Source: Maea johnstoni
Taxonomy: Eukaryota > Annelida > Polychaeta > Spionida > Magelonidae
Reading direction: 5' to 3'
Length of the DNA stretch: 64,000 nt
NCBI GenBank assembly: GCA_963942565.1
Contig: OZ012699.1
Coordinates: 26,409,371 to 26,473,370, forward strand
The notes under the pieces were generated by a model that was not told the origin of the DNA, did no database searches, and was given only the letters and a program-made list of their open reading frames with translations. The translations under genes and the position numbers were made by a program. Of this stretch, positions 1 to 11,120 are shown one piece after another (position 1 is the first letter of the stretch; every line of letters starts with the position of its first letter).

Positions 1-261
1 AGATGAGAAAACAAAACAAATTCCCAAGCATAATTTATTTTTATTTTTATTCTATAATTTGAAAACACACTATACCTGAATTGCACTGTATGTGCTGCCA
101 TCTATTACAGAGATCACAATCTAGTGCCTGGTCCTTATTTGTCACGCGGCAGTGGCAAACAACACATAGGTAAACTCTGCGGGGCATGCTGATTCTAAAA
201 CAGAGAAGGAACAGACAAAGCAAGACAGTAAAATTCTTGAGGAAAATAGCTAAAAGCTAAA
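1..261. other. AT-rich DNA, nothing recognised
   Basis: I see no gene, repeat or terminal inverted repeat in this stretch before the first tandem array. Confidence 0.5.
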
Positions 262-443
262 AGAAAGAGTGAAATTCTAGAAAAAATGCTATATTTATAT
301 ATCTATCAAATAATCTGTAGAGAAAGAGTGAAATTCTAGAAAAAATGCTATATTTATATATCTATCAAAGAATCTGTAGAGAAAGAGAGTGAAATTCTAG
401 AGAAAATGCTATATCTATATTTATCTATCAAAAAATCTGTCCA
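262..443. repeat. Tandem repeat, about 60-bp unit, 3 copies
   Basis: Three nearly identical units begin with AGAAAGAGTGAAATTCTAG and continue with ATGCTATATTTATAT, at about 262, 321 and 380. The third unit has small insertions. Short open frames across it are incidental. Confidence 0.85.
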
Positions 444-871
444 AAAATCACTAAGTGTTAATTCAGTAATTTGACACTCATTAATTTTAGGTGTGAACCA
501 GTTGCTATCTCTAGCAAGAAGTGATTTTAGTATGGAAGAGACCCCCTTATATACTGAATGCTTTAATTGCACCTTTAGATGCACCTTGCATGTATTATTT
601 CATTATTGCAATCAGTAATTAATCTTCTCATCACCAGGTTTGATGAAATCGATTGCAATTTTATTAACATCTAAGGGTGAAATCAACAAGATAAAAGACT
701 GTTTTATTTAGTTGTGTATATTTGTATATATTTCACACATGAACCTTACTCTGAGTGTAAATTTAGCAAAAAGAACATCTAAAGCGTTTGAAGATGGCAT
801 CAAAGACATCAAATACAGGATATAGCCGCACTTAGTGGCTGAACTGTTGACTAGTGTTGTTCACTATAATT
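444..871. other. Unique AT-rich DNA
   Basis: I recognise no coding potential or repeat structure between the two tandem arrays. Confidence 0.4.
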
Positions 872-1278
872 GCAGTTAAGAGCAAAAATTCTAGGAGCTA
901 TGAAAATGTCATAATTCTTTTTGAGAGAAAATGAGCATAATCATAGCCCCAAGTATAAGCTCTGATCATCCATGTGTAGTCCTTGTCTGCTGATTCCAAT
1001 GTATTATATACTTGTCCAGGCATTGCAGTTAAGAGCAAAAATTCTAGGAGCTATGAAAATGTCATAATTCTTTTTGAGAGAAAATGAGCATAATCATAGC
1101 CCCAAGTATAAGCTCTGATCATCCATGTGTAGTCCTTGTCTGCTGATTCCAATGTATTATATACTTGCCCAGGCATTGAAGTTATGAGCAAAAATTCTAG
1201 GAGCTATGAAAATGTCATAATTCTTTTTGAGAGAAAATGAGCATAATCATAGCCCCAAGTATAAGCTCTGATCATCAC
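872..1278. repeat. Tandem repeat, 153-bp unit, about 2.7 copies
   Basis: The phrase AGCAAAAATTCTAGGAGC recurs with exact 153-bp spacing (units start near 872, 1025 and 1178). The first two units are almost identical, which suggests recent expansion. The third ends after CTCTGATCATC. Confidence 0.9.
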
Positions 1279-1349
1279 CTGTGAACAGCACTTTTCATTC
1301 AGTATGTATAACTTATTCAAATATATTTTTATCTACATGTAATCATTTT

Positions 1350-1413
1350 ATAGTTGAGAGAGAGATCATAGCCAACATAAATCTTTCCTTTATTTCGTTG
1401 AAATTGCCATCAT

Positions 1414-1445
<32 letters not shown>

Positions 1446-1715
1446 CATAGCCAACATAAATCTTTCCTTAATTTCTTTGAAATTGTCATCATTTTATAAA
1501 GTTGGGAGAGAGAGAGAGAGATCTTTATTTCGGTCATTTCTACACAGCCGGCCGCCTACAGGCTATAACACAAATTGTCATCAAGAGAGAGAGATCATAC
1601 ATATATCTTTCCTTTATTTCTTTGAAATTGTCATCATTTTATAAAGTTGGGAGAGAGAGAGAGATCTTTATTTCGGTCATTTCTACACAGCCGCCTACAG
1701 GCTATAAATGCTCCC
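1350..1715. repeat. GA-microsatellite-bearing tandem repeat
   Basis: Several degenerate units combine a (GA)n run with ATCATAGCCAACATAAATC or ATCTTTATTTCGGTCATTTC and the phrase TTTGAAATTGTCATCATTTT. Unit lengths vary because the GA runs differ. A 72-codon open frame across it is made of repeat and is not a gene. Confidence 0.75.
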
Positions 1716-1756
1716 ATTAAACAGCTTAGTACTCGAGTACTAAGTACTTGATTGAT

Positions 1757-1902
1757 GGGCCCCCTGATGTGCCACCGACGGAGAGAGAGAGAGAGCACTT
1801 CACTTCACAGCAAGCCGCCGCTCACGGCTCACGGCAGCACTTGAAAAGTAGGGCGTATTGGACTAGGGCGTTTTCGCATATAGGGCGTTTTCGCCTGACA
1901 CC
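1757..1902. repeat. Dispersed short repeat S, copy 1
   Basis: This roughly 140-bp segment runs from GGCCCCCTGATGTGCCACC to TCGCCTGACACC. It contains a GA run and three GGGCGTTTTCG-like subrepeats. A second copy lies at 57934-58064 with different flanks at both ends, so S behaves as a discrete dispersed unit. Here it abuts repeat R1. I see no terminal inverted repeats and cannot assign a class. Confidence 0.7.
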
Positions 1903-2437
1903 AACGGCTTCTCACTGAACTGTGAACACCGACGTTGAAATCCAAAAGATAGCATAAAGGGAAGATCGGCTTTTACCCATAGTGAGAGTTGCTCGAACTA
2001 ACTCTGAACAGATGACCAATGGCATCGTATATCTCTATATCGTATATGTCAAAAACACTGTTCAATCCGATGCTGCCTTAGAATTCGTTTGGGTTCGAGT
2101 TGACTTGCTTGATTACTCACATACCATAAGTAAATATTTGCCCGCAGCCACTCCAATCAAATGTTGATATTTCTATTGTGCTGATATGTCAACGAGATCG
2201 ATACATCATCTGCAAGCATTCAAAAGTGACTTGATAGTGCAGGAGATATAGAAATTCACGTAAAGCCCTGATCACCTATCTGGGTCAGATGTGGTTAGAG
2301 AGAGCAAATTCTCCGAGACTCCAGCCAATAGAAATACAGAGCGTCATGAGTCACTAGACTGGTGGCGACCCCTACATTACCCTGTCATTGAGAAGGTTAT
2401 GGCGCCGTCCGTGCGAGAGGACGCTAACGCGTTACCC
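1903..2437. repeat. Repeat R1, copy 1, left boundary of unit A
   Basis: This copy of R1 runs from AACGGCTTCTCACTGAACTG through GCATAAAGGGAAGAT, CATCATCTGCAAGCATTC and GGTTATGGCGCCGTCC to GCTAACGCGTTACCC. Other copies lie at 13335-18472 (split by insertions), 19145-20135, and 37700-40800 (split). A diverged relative lies at 56850-57130. R1 bounds each duplicated zinc-finger unit and holds a CCAAT motif (AGCCAATAG). See the finding on its possible promoter role. Confidence 0.8.
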
Positions 2438-3744
2438 TGACCTCCTATGGAACCCATTTTTGTTTTCTGGTACACGTTCTTATTCCAGAACAAGCCCTGC
2501 GGGAAGTCTGTGGCAGTTAAATTGCACTCAGAGAATGGAGTTACAGGGGCGGATCCAGCTTGCCAATTTGACCGATGCACTGTCAGATTATTGAAAGATT
2601 ATCATACATATTTTCTTCATTTAAATGCCGGGGTGGGGGTTCTGCATTTTATGAACTTAATAGGTAACATTGTTCATACTTCTCCTCTTGTGGGTATTTT
2701 ACATTATATAATCATTTAATAGTGCATATGAGTTTTGTGTAAGTTCCCAGTATTTACACACTGTACTCCGTGGTATAGCAAAACAATAATATGTATGTTT
2801 TGAAACGGAAAGTAATGAATTTGTCAAGGAATTCTCAAGGACAATGGCGCATATTGACTTCTGAGATGACCACCTTTTTACAAATTTCAAAAATGGTTCC
2901 TTCAATAATACATATTCTATACTTATTCTAAAAGGTAAATGAAAAAGAACGGTCCCTACGCCAGCTTTTGAGTTAAACAACGCCATCTTCAAGCTATTTT
3001 GGCAGATAATTTAAACTTGCCACTGGCATGCTTATCGTAATCTATAGATGCTCAACAAAGTGTTAACTGTATATTTCAAAACTGGACATGAGGGTATTCA
3101 GGTAGCACATGGGGTTAATTTCATTAACTCCGTTTTTCATCTATCCCGCTTATATTTAACACTTGAATAACTTAAACAAAGATTGCCTAAAAGGTCTTCT
3201 AATGGCAAATACATTAAGCATGATAAAAGTTTTTTTTTTTTTGGGGGGGGGGGGGGGGGGGCAAAACTTACTGCAAACTACGAATCAGGGACCCTCAGAT
3301 TTACGGAAGGAAGGGTAAGTTTTACTCCATTCAAATTTATTTTGGAGTTGTTAAAAAAGGGAAAAATGCAGTAATCACCTTTCCAATTCAATAACTTTTC
3401 AACTAAGTCAAAATTAGAAAAAAAAATGTGAAACCCTTTTCTATAAATATGTCAAATTTAAAGCAAATCTGTAAAATTTGATAATCAAAATGCATGTTAA
3501 TTTGAAGAAAATTTGTTTTGATGAAATTCACTATTGGGAAAAGGGCTAAAACCTTTCCTGATCGTGTGCACGCATGTGGGAGCGTTTCTAGTACCAGGTC
3601 TCCAACTTTTTCCAGTGATAGCCTAAACTTTCACAGTTGATTGTGAGGAAATGGAGGAACGGAAGATTTTTTGAGGGGGGGGGGGGGGGTGCAGAATTTT
3701 GAACTATTGAAAACATATATACATTTTAGTTATTTAAGAAAACA
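2438..3744. other. Non-coding part of unit A with homopolymer runs
   Basis: The stretch is duplicated at 26492-27808 with few differences. It holds a T run next to a G run (about 3229-3261) and another G run near 3676-3690. Short open frames are present on both strands but show no recognisable protein or consistent coding pattern. Confidence 0.6.
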
Positions 3745-4559
<815 letters not shown>

Positions 4560-4560
<1 letters not shown>

Positions 4561-4812
4561 ACTCCCCCGAGAATACTAGTAAGCCTGGTTCTCCGGAGCC
4601 TAAGATTATGCAAATTCACTTCCTGCTCTAAGGAGACAGACACCATTGCGTAAAAATCTAACCTCCTAAGGTTGGATCGCCACTTCTTCCTATACAAATA
4701 CAGCAAATGGTGAGTTTGGACTTTCGAAATTGACCGATGCGCTTTTATATGAATTGATGCACTTCCAAGATTGATCCATGCACATGCATCGATGCAAACC
4801 GGTGTGGATCCG
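4560..4812 (-). repeat. Dispersed repeat with GCATCGATGCA end, copy in unit A
   Basis: This block matches 28692-28945 in unit B and, inverted and diverged, 47460-47700. All copies contain the phrase that translates on one strand as RLDFYAMVSVSVEQEVN and repeated GCATCGATGCA-type palindromic words. The peptide similarity probably reflects shared repeat ancestry, but it could come from a captured exon. I cannot name the family. Confidence 0.6.
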
Positions 4813-5569
4813 CGCCTGAGTTATATTGAATGGAAAATATGAAATATCAATATCACTGATTCTTCAGTGACAGGACAACACTAAACAACTATGCGAAACC
4901 AATTACTAGTATCTTTTATCATTGGTTAATGTGGGTTAACAATCAACCATGATGCTCTGGACATGTTAAAGCTTTCACAATAGTCACAAAAAGGCCCTAC
5001 CATCCAGGTACATGTAATATCTGTCTAATATAGGCATACTTTCGGTTAATTTCAAATGGTGTAAATGCAGAAATAAAAACAAAATAACAACTATTGATTT
5101 ATGAATTTGTACTTAACTAAAAAGTACCCGCCCTGCAGACAGTAACCATGATTTTTTTCAAATTGTCAAGAAATATCAGAGCACCTAAATGTCTGATTGC
5201 AACATCATTCATGATTAGTTCTAGTTCTATCTTCTCAACCCTCATTTTTCGTTTGGCAATTATTTTAATGGAAAAGAAATATCAGAGCACACAGATATCT
5301 CTGCGACCACACACTTAGGGCTACAAAACCTATGTATCAATAGTTCAGAAAGCTTGGCTAACAGATATGAAATTGATAAATAAGATATCAAACCGGCTGT
5401 AGCGCATGTCATTTGCACTCGTCCTAGTTATTCTCTTCAAACTTTGGTCATTTACATTGGTAATAGGATGTTTATTGGTACAAACAAGTACAATATATTG
5501 AGAAAGTGACCCACACTTTCAACTATAGGTTACCGGTATATATCATGAACATTAGTAAATATAGCAAGC
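4813..5569. other. Duplicated AT-rich DNA, no gene seen
   Basis: The stretch aligns with 28946-29860 in unit B, apart from a 175-bp MITE inserted in B. The empty MITE site here is the TA at 4851-4852. Confidence 0.55.
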
Positions 5570-5810
5570 ATTTTGAGTGTTTATCAAGCATCTTTTAATA
5601 TATGAAAATATTTATAGATATTTATAATTATTGATAAATGATAAATATAAATATTAGAAAACACTTGTAAATACCAGAAATCATTTCTTATATTTATCAT
5701 TTTTTAATGTTTATGAATAATCCATGTTAATGAATATTAAGAATACACTTCTTAATATTGATAATTCTTTCTTGTTATTATTTATAGATCATTTTCTAGT
5801 ACTTATAAAT
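5570..5810. repeat. AT-rich minisatellite-like TATTTATAA repeats
   Basis: Degenerate units built on TATTTATA(A/G)AT and CATTTTCTAG(T)A repeat in both orientations. The same kind of sequence recurs at 58590-58880. Confidence 0.55.
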
Positions 5811-5835
5811 CATCTTCTGACCTAGATCGAAGTAC

Positions 5836-6224
5836 ATGACAGGAAATGATCATATCGAACTTTGGGAAGTCACTAAATACAACTTTCAACCCTCAAGAGC
5901 ACGCTACAACTCCTATATCAAGCTGCAAGCCGGTGTATCATATACTTCCTTACCTAAGTATCCCACTTTTATGTAGTCATTTCCATTAAACCTGCTTTTA
6001 TACTGTTTTCTTCTACGAGGGGAACTTTTTGAGACTCTTTTTATGTAACACCCCCTCTGATAGCTTAATTGATTTGACCCAGATAGATAAACCACCGCCT
6101 AGAGCAGTGAGGGGGGGGGGGGCTACTAAGCAGGAAGCACAGCCACAGCACTGCCACTTACCATAACCACGACTCCACATCCCAGGTGCTCGCTACGGTA
6201 ACCTCTGTGCACATTTCCTGTAAT
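5836..6224 (-). mobile_element. ACAGGAAATG-ended MITE-like element, unit A
   Basis: The ends are ATGACAGGAAATG and CATTTCCTGTAAT, an inverted repeat of about 12 bp. A relative in the opposite orientation at 17353-17662 is a clean insertion inside another element, which shows that the family is mobile. The unit B copy is at 30161-30552, and a partial relative is at about 12220-12435. On the minus strand a short frame ends in GYLGKEVYDTPACSLI. That peptide recurs in each copy, but no transposase is present. Superfamily unknown. Confidence 0.7.
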
Positions 6225-6662
6225 TTACTTTGCCAGTAGGAGAAGCAGTGAATACATTCTACTGCCTTTCAGATGTTTCATAAAACCTTTTTGCAGACTT
6301 ATTACAGGAATCTATCACTTCAAATTCAAGCCATTTGAGAGGAGTTACAAAAATGAGTCATAAGGAGTCATGTGGAAAAGTGATTGTTGTTCATACAGTA
6401 GATTCTTTGGTCATTAAAGGACAATTCCACCATGTAAAAAACAGAGGCCCAAATAGCTGCTTATGGTATTCTCTACTTAAACCCAAGTTCCCACCAATGC
6501 CAACCTTCATACAAGAAGTATATTGCTGTTTAACCACCTCCTAATAGACACAAAATAGAAGCACTGGGGGCTGCCATCTAAGCCAGTTAATAGCCTCTAA
6601 GCAGGCTGTTGGTGCATGGTACTATTAGTCATTAGCAGTAAGGTAACTGCTAATAACTTAGT

Positions 6663-6663
<1 letters not shown>
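6225..6663. other. Duplicated non-coding DNA
   Basis: The stretch matches 30553-30952 in unit B. It contains TAAAGGACAATTCCACCATG, a phrase also seen near 14320. The 2.9 kb TA-flanked element of unit B inserted at the TA near 6623, which is empty here. Confidence 0.5.

Positions 6664-6751
<88 letters not shown>
6664..6751. repeat. (TA)n microsatellite
   Basis: Nearly pure TA dinucleotide. The unit B counterpart is at about 33883-33958. Confidence 0.95.
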
Positions 6752-6753
<2 letters not shown>

Positions 6754-7000
6754 GGAGAATTTTTTAAATATATAACTGGATTATGTCATTCCAAATCAAA
6801 ACAAAATGGTAGGAAAGTTTAAATGATGTAATATATTTTAATCATATGCGATCACGTTTTAGACTTTGTAAAAATACAACAGAGTGTCCATATCTAAGGT
6901 ATATTCAGTTTAAGATATTGCAGGGTAGACCAGTTACACAATCACTTGTTTAAATTGGGAAAATCAAACTCTAATTATTCTCTACATTGCAAAACAAAAA

Positions 7001-7258
7001 TTGATAGTCAGACACGTGCATTACCCTTCTGTCCTGGAAGTGCTTATTTGTGGAGACATGTTTAAAAGTGGATCGAACGATAATCAGCCATTATATGCTA
7101 TGGGAGAGTTTGATAAGATCTTTGGTTATCGCAAATCGCAAACTATCATAAATGCAGTAATTATGAATACTAAGAAGATAATCTACATGAACAGACAGAC
7201 AGGAAGAGATATGCACATTGAGATAGTAAAATACCAGATATGGCGAAAGATTAATTAA
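7001..7258 (+). pseudogene. Possible LINE reverse-transcriptase C-terminal fragment (unit A)
   Basis: The 85-codon frame contains GEFDKIFGYRKS followed by INAVIMNTKKIIYMNRQTGR. From family knowledge, the C-terminal end of many invertebrate non-LTR retrotransposon proteins has a FG...INxxIxxxKxxIYxxR pattern, and this resembles it. No RT catalytic motif is present, so at most this is a 3'-end fragment. The unit B counterpart at 34209-34493 keeps the frame with several substitutions and a longer C-terminus. It could also be a chance frame. The identification rests on memory of a pattern, not on an alignment. Confidence 0.35.
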
Positions 7259-7531
7259 GCGAAGATTAATGAGTTAAAAAATAGAAGTAAATGAGAGACT
7301 CGGAAAATAGTTGGCGAAGTGAATACTATTCACTGAATAGCATGATTTATATAAAGACAAAGTAAAATCCCTTTTTAAGTAAGAGAGAGAGATAAAAACC
7401 CTTTATTATCGCGAGAAATACAGACATAGTATACACGGCAGGAAAAATAATCATAACTACGTAACATTCTTACAGTGCATATTGAAAACTATCATGCCGA
7501 TGGTTGCAACAATCCATGGCCACTACGAGCT

Positions 7532-7762
7532 TTAACCCATTAAAACTTAACAGTTCATCCAGGAATTGTCATCTGGATCTATGATACTTTGGACAATAAC
7601 TTTTGAATTGAGATTGATTTTACAAAATATTTGAAGGAGAGTTGTTGGTAATGTTCGATCAACATTTCTCCTTCAAATATTTTGCCAATTATGCTAAAGC
7701 TTGTAAATTTTCATAAAAAATAATCAGGCTGGTTTTGGTCGCTGTGTGCATTAATGGGTTAA
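7532..7762. mobile_element. MITE with TTAACCCATTAA ends, unit A
   Basis: The 231-bp element starts TTAACCCATTAA and ends TTAATGGGTTAA, a 12-bp perfect inverted repeat. Internally it has an inverted AATATTTGAAGGAGA / TCTCCTTCAAATATT pair. The unit B copy is at 34795-35022, and an independent, more diverged copy is at 42775-43004. The ends include TTAA, so a TTAA target duplication cannot be separated from the inverted repeat by eye. Confidence 0.75.
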
Positions 7763-8317
7763 TGTGCTCTTTTGTCCTTTGTTACGCCATGTCTGATTGA
7801 AAGATTGGATTGTCAGATTGGCGCACCAAGGACTGATAGCACACAGTGTTCAAGTCTTTGAAAATACGATCAATGCAGTCTCTGCAGATGAAAAAATGCT
7901 CAACGTATGGTACAGAACGGTGAAAATACAATCCATAAACGGTCTGTGATAGTGACACATGTAAAGGTAAGGAAACATTCATTTACGTTTGCAGGGGGAG
8001 GTTGGGAAAGTTCCGAGGACCAGAAGATAAAGTATACTCATCGGGCCCTGCCAAAAATTTTCAGAAAAAGGAGTGTGTGCGCTTTATCATAGGAATATGA
8101 CACTCAATATCTAAAATATTTCAATCTATATTGGTTGCGAAATCAATATGGCAAAAAGCAAATATAACAAACCCTCCTGTTCACTACAGTTAGTCCTATT
8201 AATAACCGATATCGCAAGTCCTATCTCTGAGCGATATGAAAAGATAGTTTTATACCAGGTGATTATTTTGGTTTGACACTGCTGTATGTTGCATGCTACA
8301 TTATCCATTATGTCATG
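7763..8317 (-). other. Conserved 3' flank / probable 3' UTR of ZNF-A
   Basis: Segments such as GGTACAGAACGGTGAAAATA and the stretch around TTTGCAGGGGGAGGTTGGG are conserved below all three zinc-finger genes (near 7905, 35170 and 49442). The stop codon of ZNF-A lies immediately above this stretch. A TTTATT (AATAAA on the minus strand) lies near 7401, within the wider conserved block, and could serve polyadenylation. The transcript end is not determined. Confidence 0.5.
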
Positions 8318-9592
8318 TCAGACATTTAGGTTTTCCTGTTTTACAATTATGCCATTGGTATTTTCCTTCAACTCTTGCTTTATTGGGGGACACTGTATTT
8401 TAACAACATGGTTTTCTTGTTTAACTGATATGCTACTGACATTTTCCTCCAACTCTTGCTTTATTGGGACACATTGTCCTTTAACAACTATCCATCGCCT
8501 CGGACCTGGTAACGGTTGGACAATTTTAGCAGTTTCTCCACTGTGTATCCTCTCATGCTTAACCAGAACAGAAGACTGTGCGAATGCCTGGTCAGATTCA
8601 TTGCACTGGAAGGGTCTATCCCCAGTGTGTGTCCTCATATGCTGTGCCAGAACAGACTTTTGTGTGAATGCCTGGTCACATTCATTGCACTGGAAGGGTC
8701 TTTCCCCAATGTGTATCCTCCTCTTATGCTTTCCTAGAGAAGAAGACTGTGTAAATGCCTTGTCACATTCATTGCACTGGAAAGGTCTTTCCCCAGTGTG
8801 TGACCTCACATGCTGTGCCAGAATAGACTTTTGTGTGAATGCCTGGTCACATTCATTGCAATGGAAGTTTTTTTCCCCAATGTGTATCCTCCTCTTATGC
8901 ATTCTTAGGGAAGAAGAATGTGTGAAAGTCTTGTCACATTCATTGCACTGGAAAGGTCCTTCCCCGCTGTGTATCCTCTTATGCTCTACCAGCTGAGACG
9001 AGTTTGTGAATGCCTTGTCACATTCATTGCACTGGAAGGGTCTTTCCCCACTGTGAACCCTCTTATGCTGTACCAGATGAGACGAGTTTTTGAATGCCTT
9101 GTCACATTCATTGCACTGGAAGGGTCTTTCCCCACTATGTATCCTCTTATGCCGTACCAGACTAGGAAAGCTTGTGAATGCCTTTTCACATACATTGCAC
9201 TGGAAGGGTCTTTCCCCACTATGTATCCTCTTATGCTGTACCAGATGAGAAGAATATGTGAATGCCTTGTCACATTCATTGCACTGGAAAGGTCTTTCCC
9301 CACTGTGTACCCTCTTATGCTGTACTAAGTTGTCAGAGCATGCAGAGATCGTATTATATTCATTTATATGAGAAGGCTTTTTTTCAGTTTGCACCAGATT
9401 ATATCTTGCCAGATGAGATGGTCTTGCGCAGTCCTTTTCATAAAGGTCATACGTAAAAGGTCTCTCCCCAGCGTGTATTTTCTTGTGCCTTATCAGATTG
9501 GATGAACATTCATATGACTTGTTAGGTTCATCGCAAGGAATGCCTCTTTCCCCGCGGTGCCCATCCTTATGATCTATCACATCTGAAGACAT
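8318..9592 (-). CDS. ZNF-A, poly-C2H2 zinc-finger protein
   Basis: The product is a 424-residue likely sequence-specific DNA-binding nuclear protein. I start at the ATG at 9592 (MSSD...), which has A at -3 and is the start shared by ZNF-B and ZNF-C. Residues 1-102 hold three decayed fingers: the first lacks only its second Cys, the second has lost all four ligands, and the third has lost both Cys. Residues 103 to about 352 hold nine fingers of the QCNECDKAF...HKRIHSGERPF type. Eight are intact, and the ninth has Ser for the second Cys (CNESD). Fingers 5 and 7 have an extra residue between the His ligands (HKRRIH). The tail, about 353-424, has four matches to the SUMO consensus (IKQE, VKQE, IKQE, VKQE). 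No KRAB, SCAN or BTB domain is seen. The coding part appears to be one exon. A repressor role is an inference from the architecture. Confidence 0.95.
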   Translation of the reverse strand: MSSDVIDHKDGHRGERGIPCDEPNKSYECSSNLIRHKKIHAGERPFTYDLYEKDCARPSHLARYNLVQTEKKPSHINEYNTISACSDNLVQHKRVHSGERPFQCNECDKAFTYSSHLVQHKRIHSGERPFQCNVCEKAFTSFPSLVRHKRIHSGERPFQCNECDKAFKNSSHLVQHKRVHSGERPFQCNECDKAFTNSSQLVEHKRIHSGEGPFQCNECDKTFTHSSSLRMHKRRIHIGEKNFHCNECDQAFTQKSILAQHVRSHTGERPFQCNECDKAFTQSSSLGKHKRRIHIGERPFQCNECDQAFTQKSVLAQHMRTHTGDRPFQCNESDQAFAQSSVLVKHERIHSGETAKIVQPLPGPRRWIVVKGQCVPIKQELEENVSSISVKQENHVVKIQCPPIKQELKENTNGIIVKQENLNV

Positions 9593-10094
9593 GGTAGGTG
9601 CTTGTAACAAAGACTTCACTTACTAATCCAGTCTCCTTTGCCGCAGAATTTTCCCTTGCAGCAAAATTAGGTTTTAAGTTCTCCTAGTCACTGCTCTTCA
9701 GGATGTTTCTGGAATTTATGGTCTATTGGCTATGACATGGGAATTGAAGCCTAAACTCTGAAAATATTTGGAGATTTATCTTTTGGGTTCGGCGTATATT
9801 CTCCTTCAATGATTTTCCAACAGTTGCTTTTACACACAATTAGAATTATGCACCTCTTTGTACTGCTGCAGGTATGAATGGATACATTCCTTGTGAAGAA
9901 TCCTTATCATACTTGGAAATGATTGATACCTGGGATTTCATCGTAGATACATAGAATAGAGCCCATCACCCGATATTTCTCTCCAAGATGCAGAAATGAT
10001 GAACTTTTGACTTTGCCCTTGATTGATTTTGGCCTTCGTGGGGCGATGTCCATTCACACAGTAGTTTGGTTGATGCAATCATCACTTCCTGGAT
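9593..10094 (-). other. Upstream conserved exon-like region of ZNF-A (5' UTR with small upstream ORF)
   Basis: On the minus strand a splice-acceptor-like TGTTCTGTTTTTAG ends at 10095. It is conserved before ZNF-B (36941) and in form before ZNF-C (TTATTTCAG, ends 52063). The sequence below it is shared by all three genes and is probably 5' untranslated exon. An ATG at 10053 opens a 48-codon frame (MDIAPRRPKSIKGK...) closing at 9907, far upstream of the zinc-finger ATG. ZNF-B has a longer version, but ZNF-C lacks the ATG, so this is more likely a translation-damping upstream ORF or chance than a protein domain. I do not recognise it as a known domain. Confidence 0.5.
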
Positions 10095-10096
10095 CT

Positions 10097-10621
10097 AAAA
10101 ACAGAACAAGGAAAATAGGTACTTTAAGTAGATTCTGGATTAGTTTGATTTACACACCTTTGGGTTCACAGTGAATATAGGTTACAGGGTATTTTTGTAC
10201 TAATTGCGACATGGATGTGGAAAGAAATCTAATGATCACATACAATACAATACATATCTATATATTGATACCGATTTTTCTGACCTTTGGAGACGGATAT
10301 CAGAACTCCTGACAATTGCTAAATTCTCCTACCACCCTGGGATGCTCCGCTATGGTCTAAAGATTGGCAATAAGGATTTTTTAGTTTGTCGAATTGGTGC
10401 ATTTACAGTATATTTCTTTAAGATTGTGTTTCACGGGCCTGGTGGCGCCATCTATTTTCAAGAGATTACGCATCGTTGGTTTCCATGACAATGTGGATGA
10501 GGAAAAATGAATGTGATTTTGAGCTAAGCCTGTGCTATGCACTGGGGCTGGTTAGTATACTGAAGATCTGGTTAATTTGCCGTGTCCGAAATTTGCCGAA
10601 TTTGCCTTTTTCAGAATTTGC
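10097..10621. other. Conserved upstream intron-like DNA of unit A
   Basis: The stretch aligns with 36943-37438 of unit B. I see no coding sequence on either strand that I would defend. Confidence 0.5.
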
Positions 10622-11120
10622 CGAATCTTAATTTTGCGATCGTGATCATGTGTGATCACGATTAAAAACAGAAGTTAGTTGTTCTCACATTAATACTAGT
10701 AGGGTGCCCCCAGGAGGACTGAGTGGCATTTCCACTTGGATTTTAATTACGTCACATGAGTAGGTGATAAAGGGGGCCAAGGGCGGGCGATTGAAATTAA
10801 AACTGATAAGCCGAGAGATTCGCAAAGGCACAGGCTGGTGTTGGCCCTCATCTAGGCTTTTGATGAGTGATGTCAACAAACGGTTACTTGCAAGTATCAA
10901 TTACAATTTACCCCTGAACACCCTTTACTAGAATGAAATAAATGTGACCCGTGTATCTGTCCTAGTCTCCTTTCATTCCTTTTAAAGAACAGACCATTAA
11001 TGTCGTAAATTTTGCCGATCTGAAGCTTTCAAAATTTGCCGCTTCTTATTTTACCGATCAAGTGTGATCGGCAAATATCGGCAAATTAAAAACGTCGGTA
11101 AATTAACAGGATTTACAGTA
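10570..11120. repeat. TTTGCCG-rich, repeat-like segment specific to unit A
   Basis: AATTTGCCGAATTTGCC near 10580 and TGATCGGCAAATATCGGCAA near 11068 form a loose inverted arrangement. In unit B homology stops inside the left part (37438) and resumes at sequence matching 12757. Either unit B lost 2.1 kb from within a repeat, or unit A gained it. Confidence 0.45.

Noticed and set aside
9593-9619. Extending ZNF-A nine codons upstream (KSLLQAPT before MSSD)
   Set aside because: The upstream codon is GTG, not ATG, and the extension is not conserved in B or C. The ATG at 9592 is shared and has a good context.
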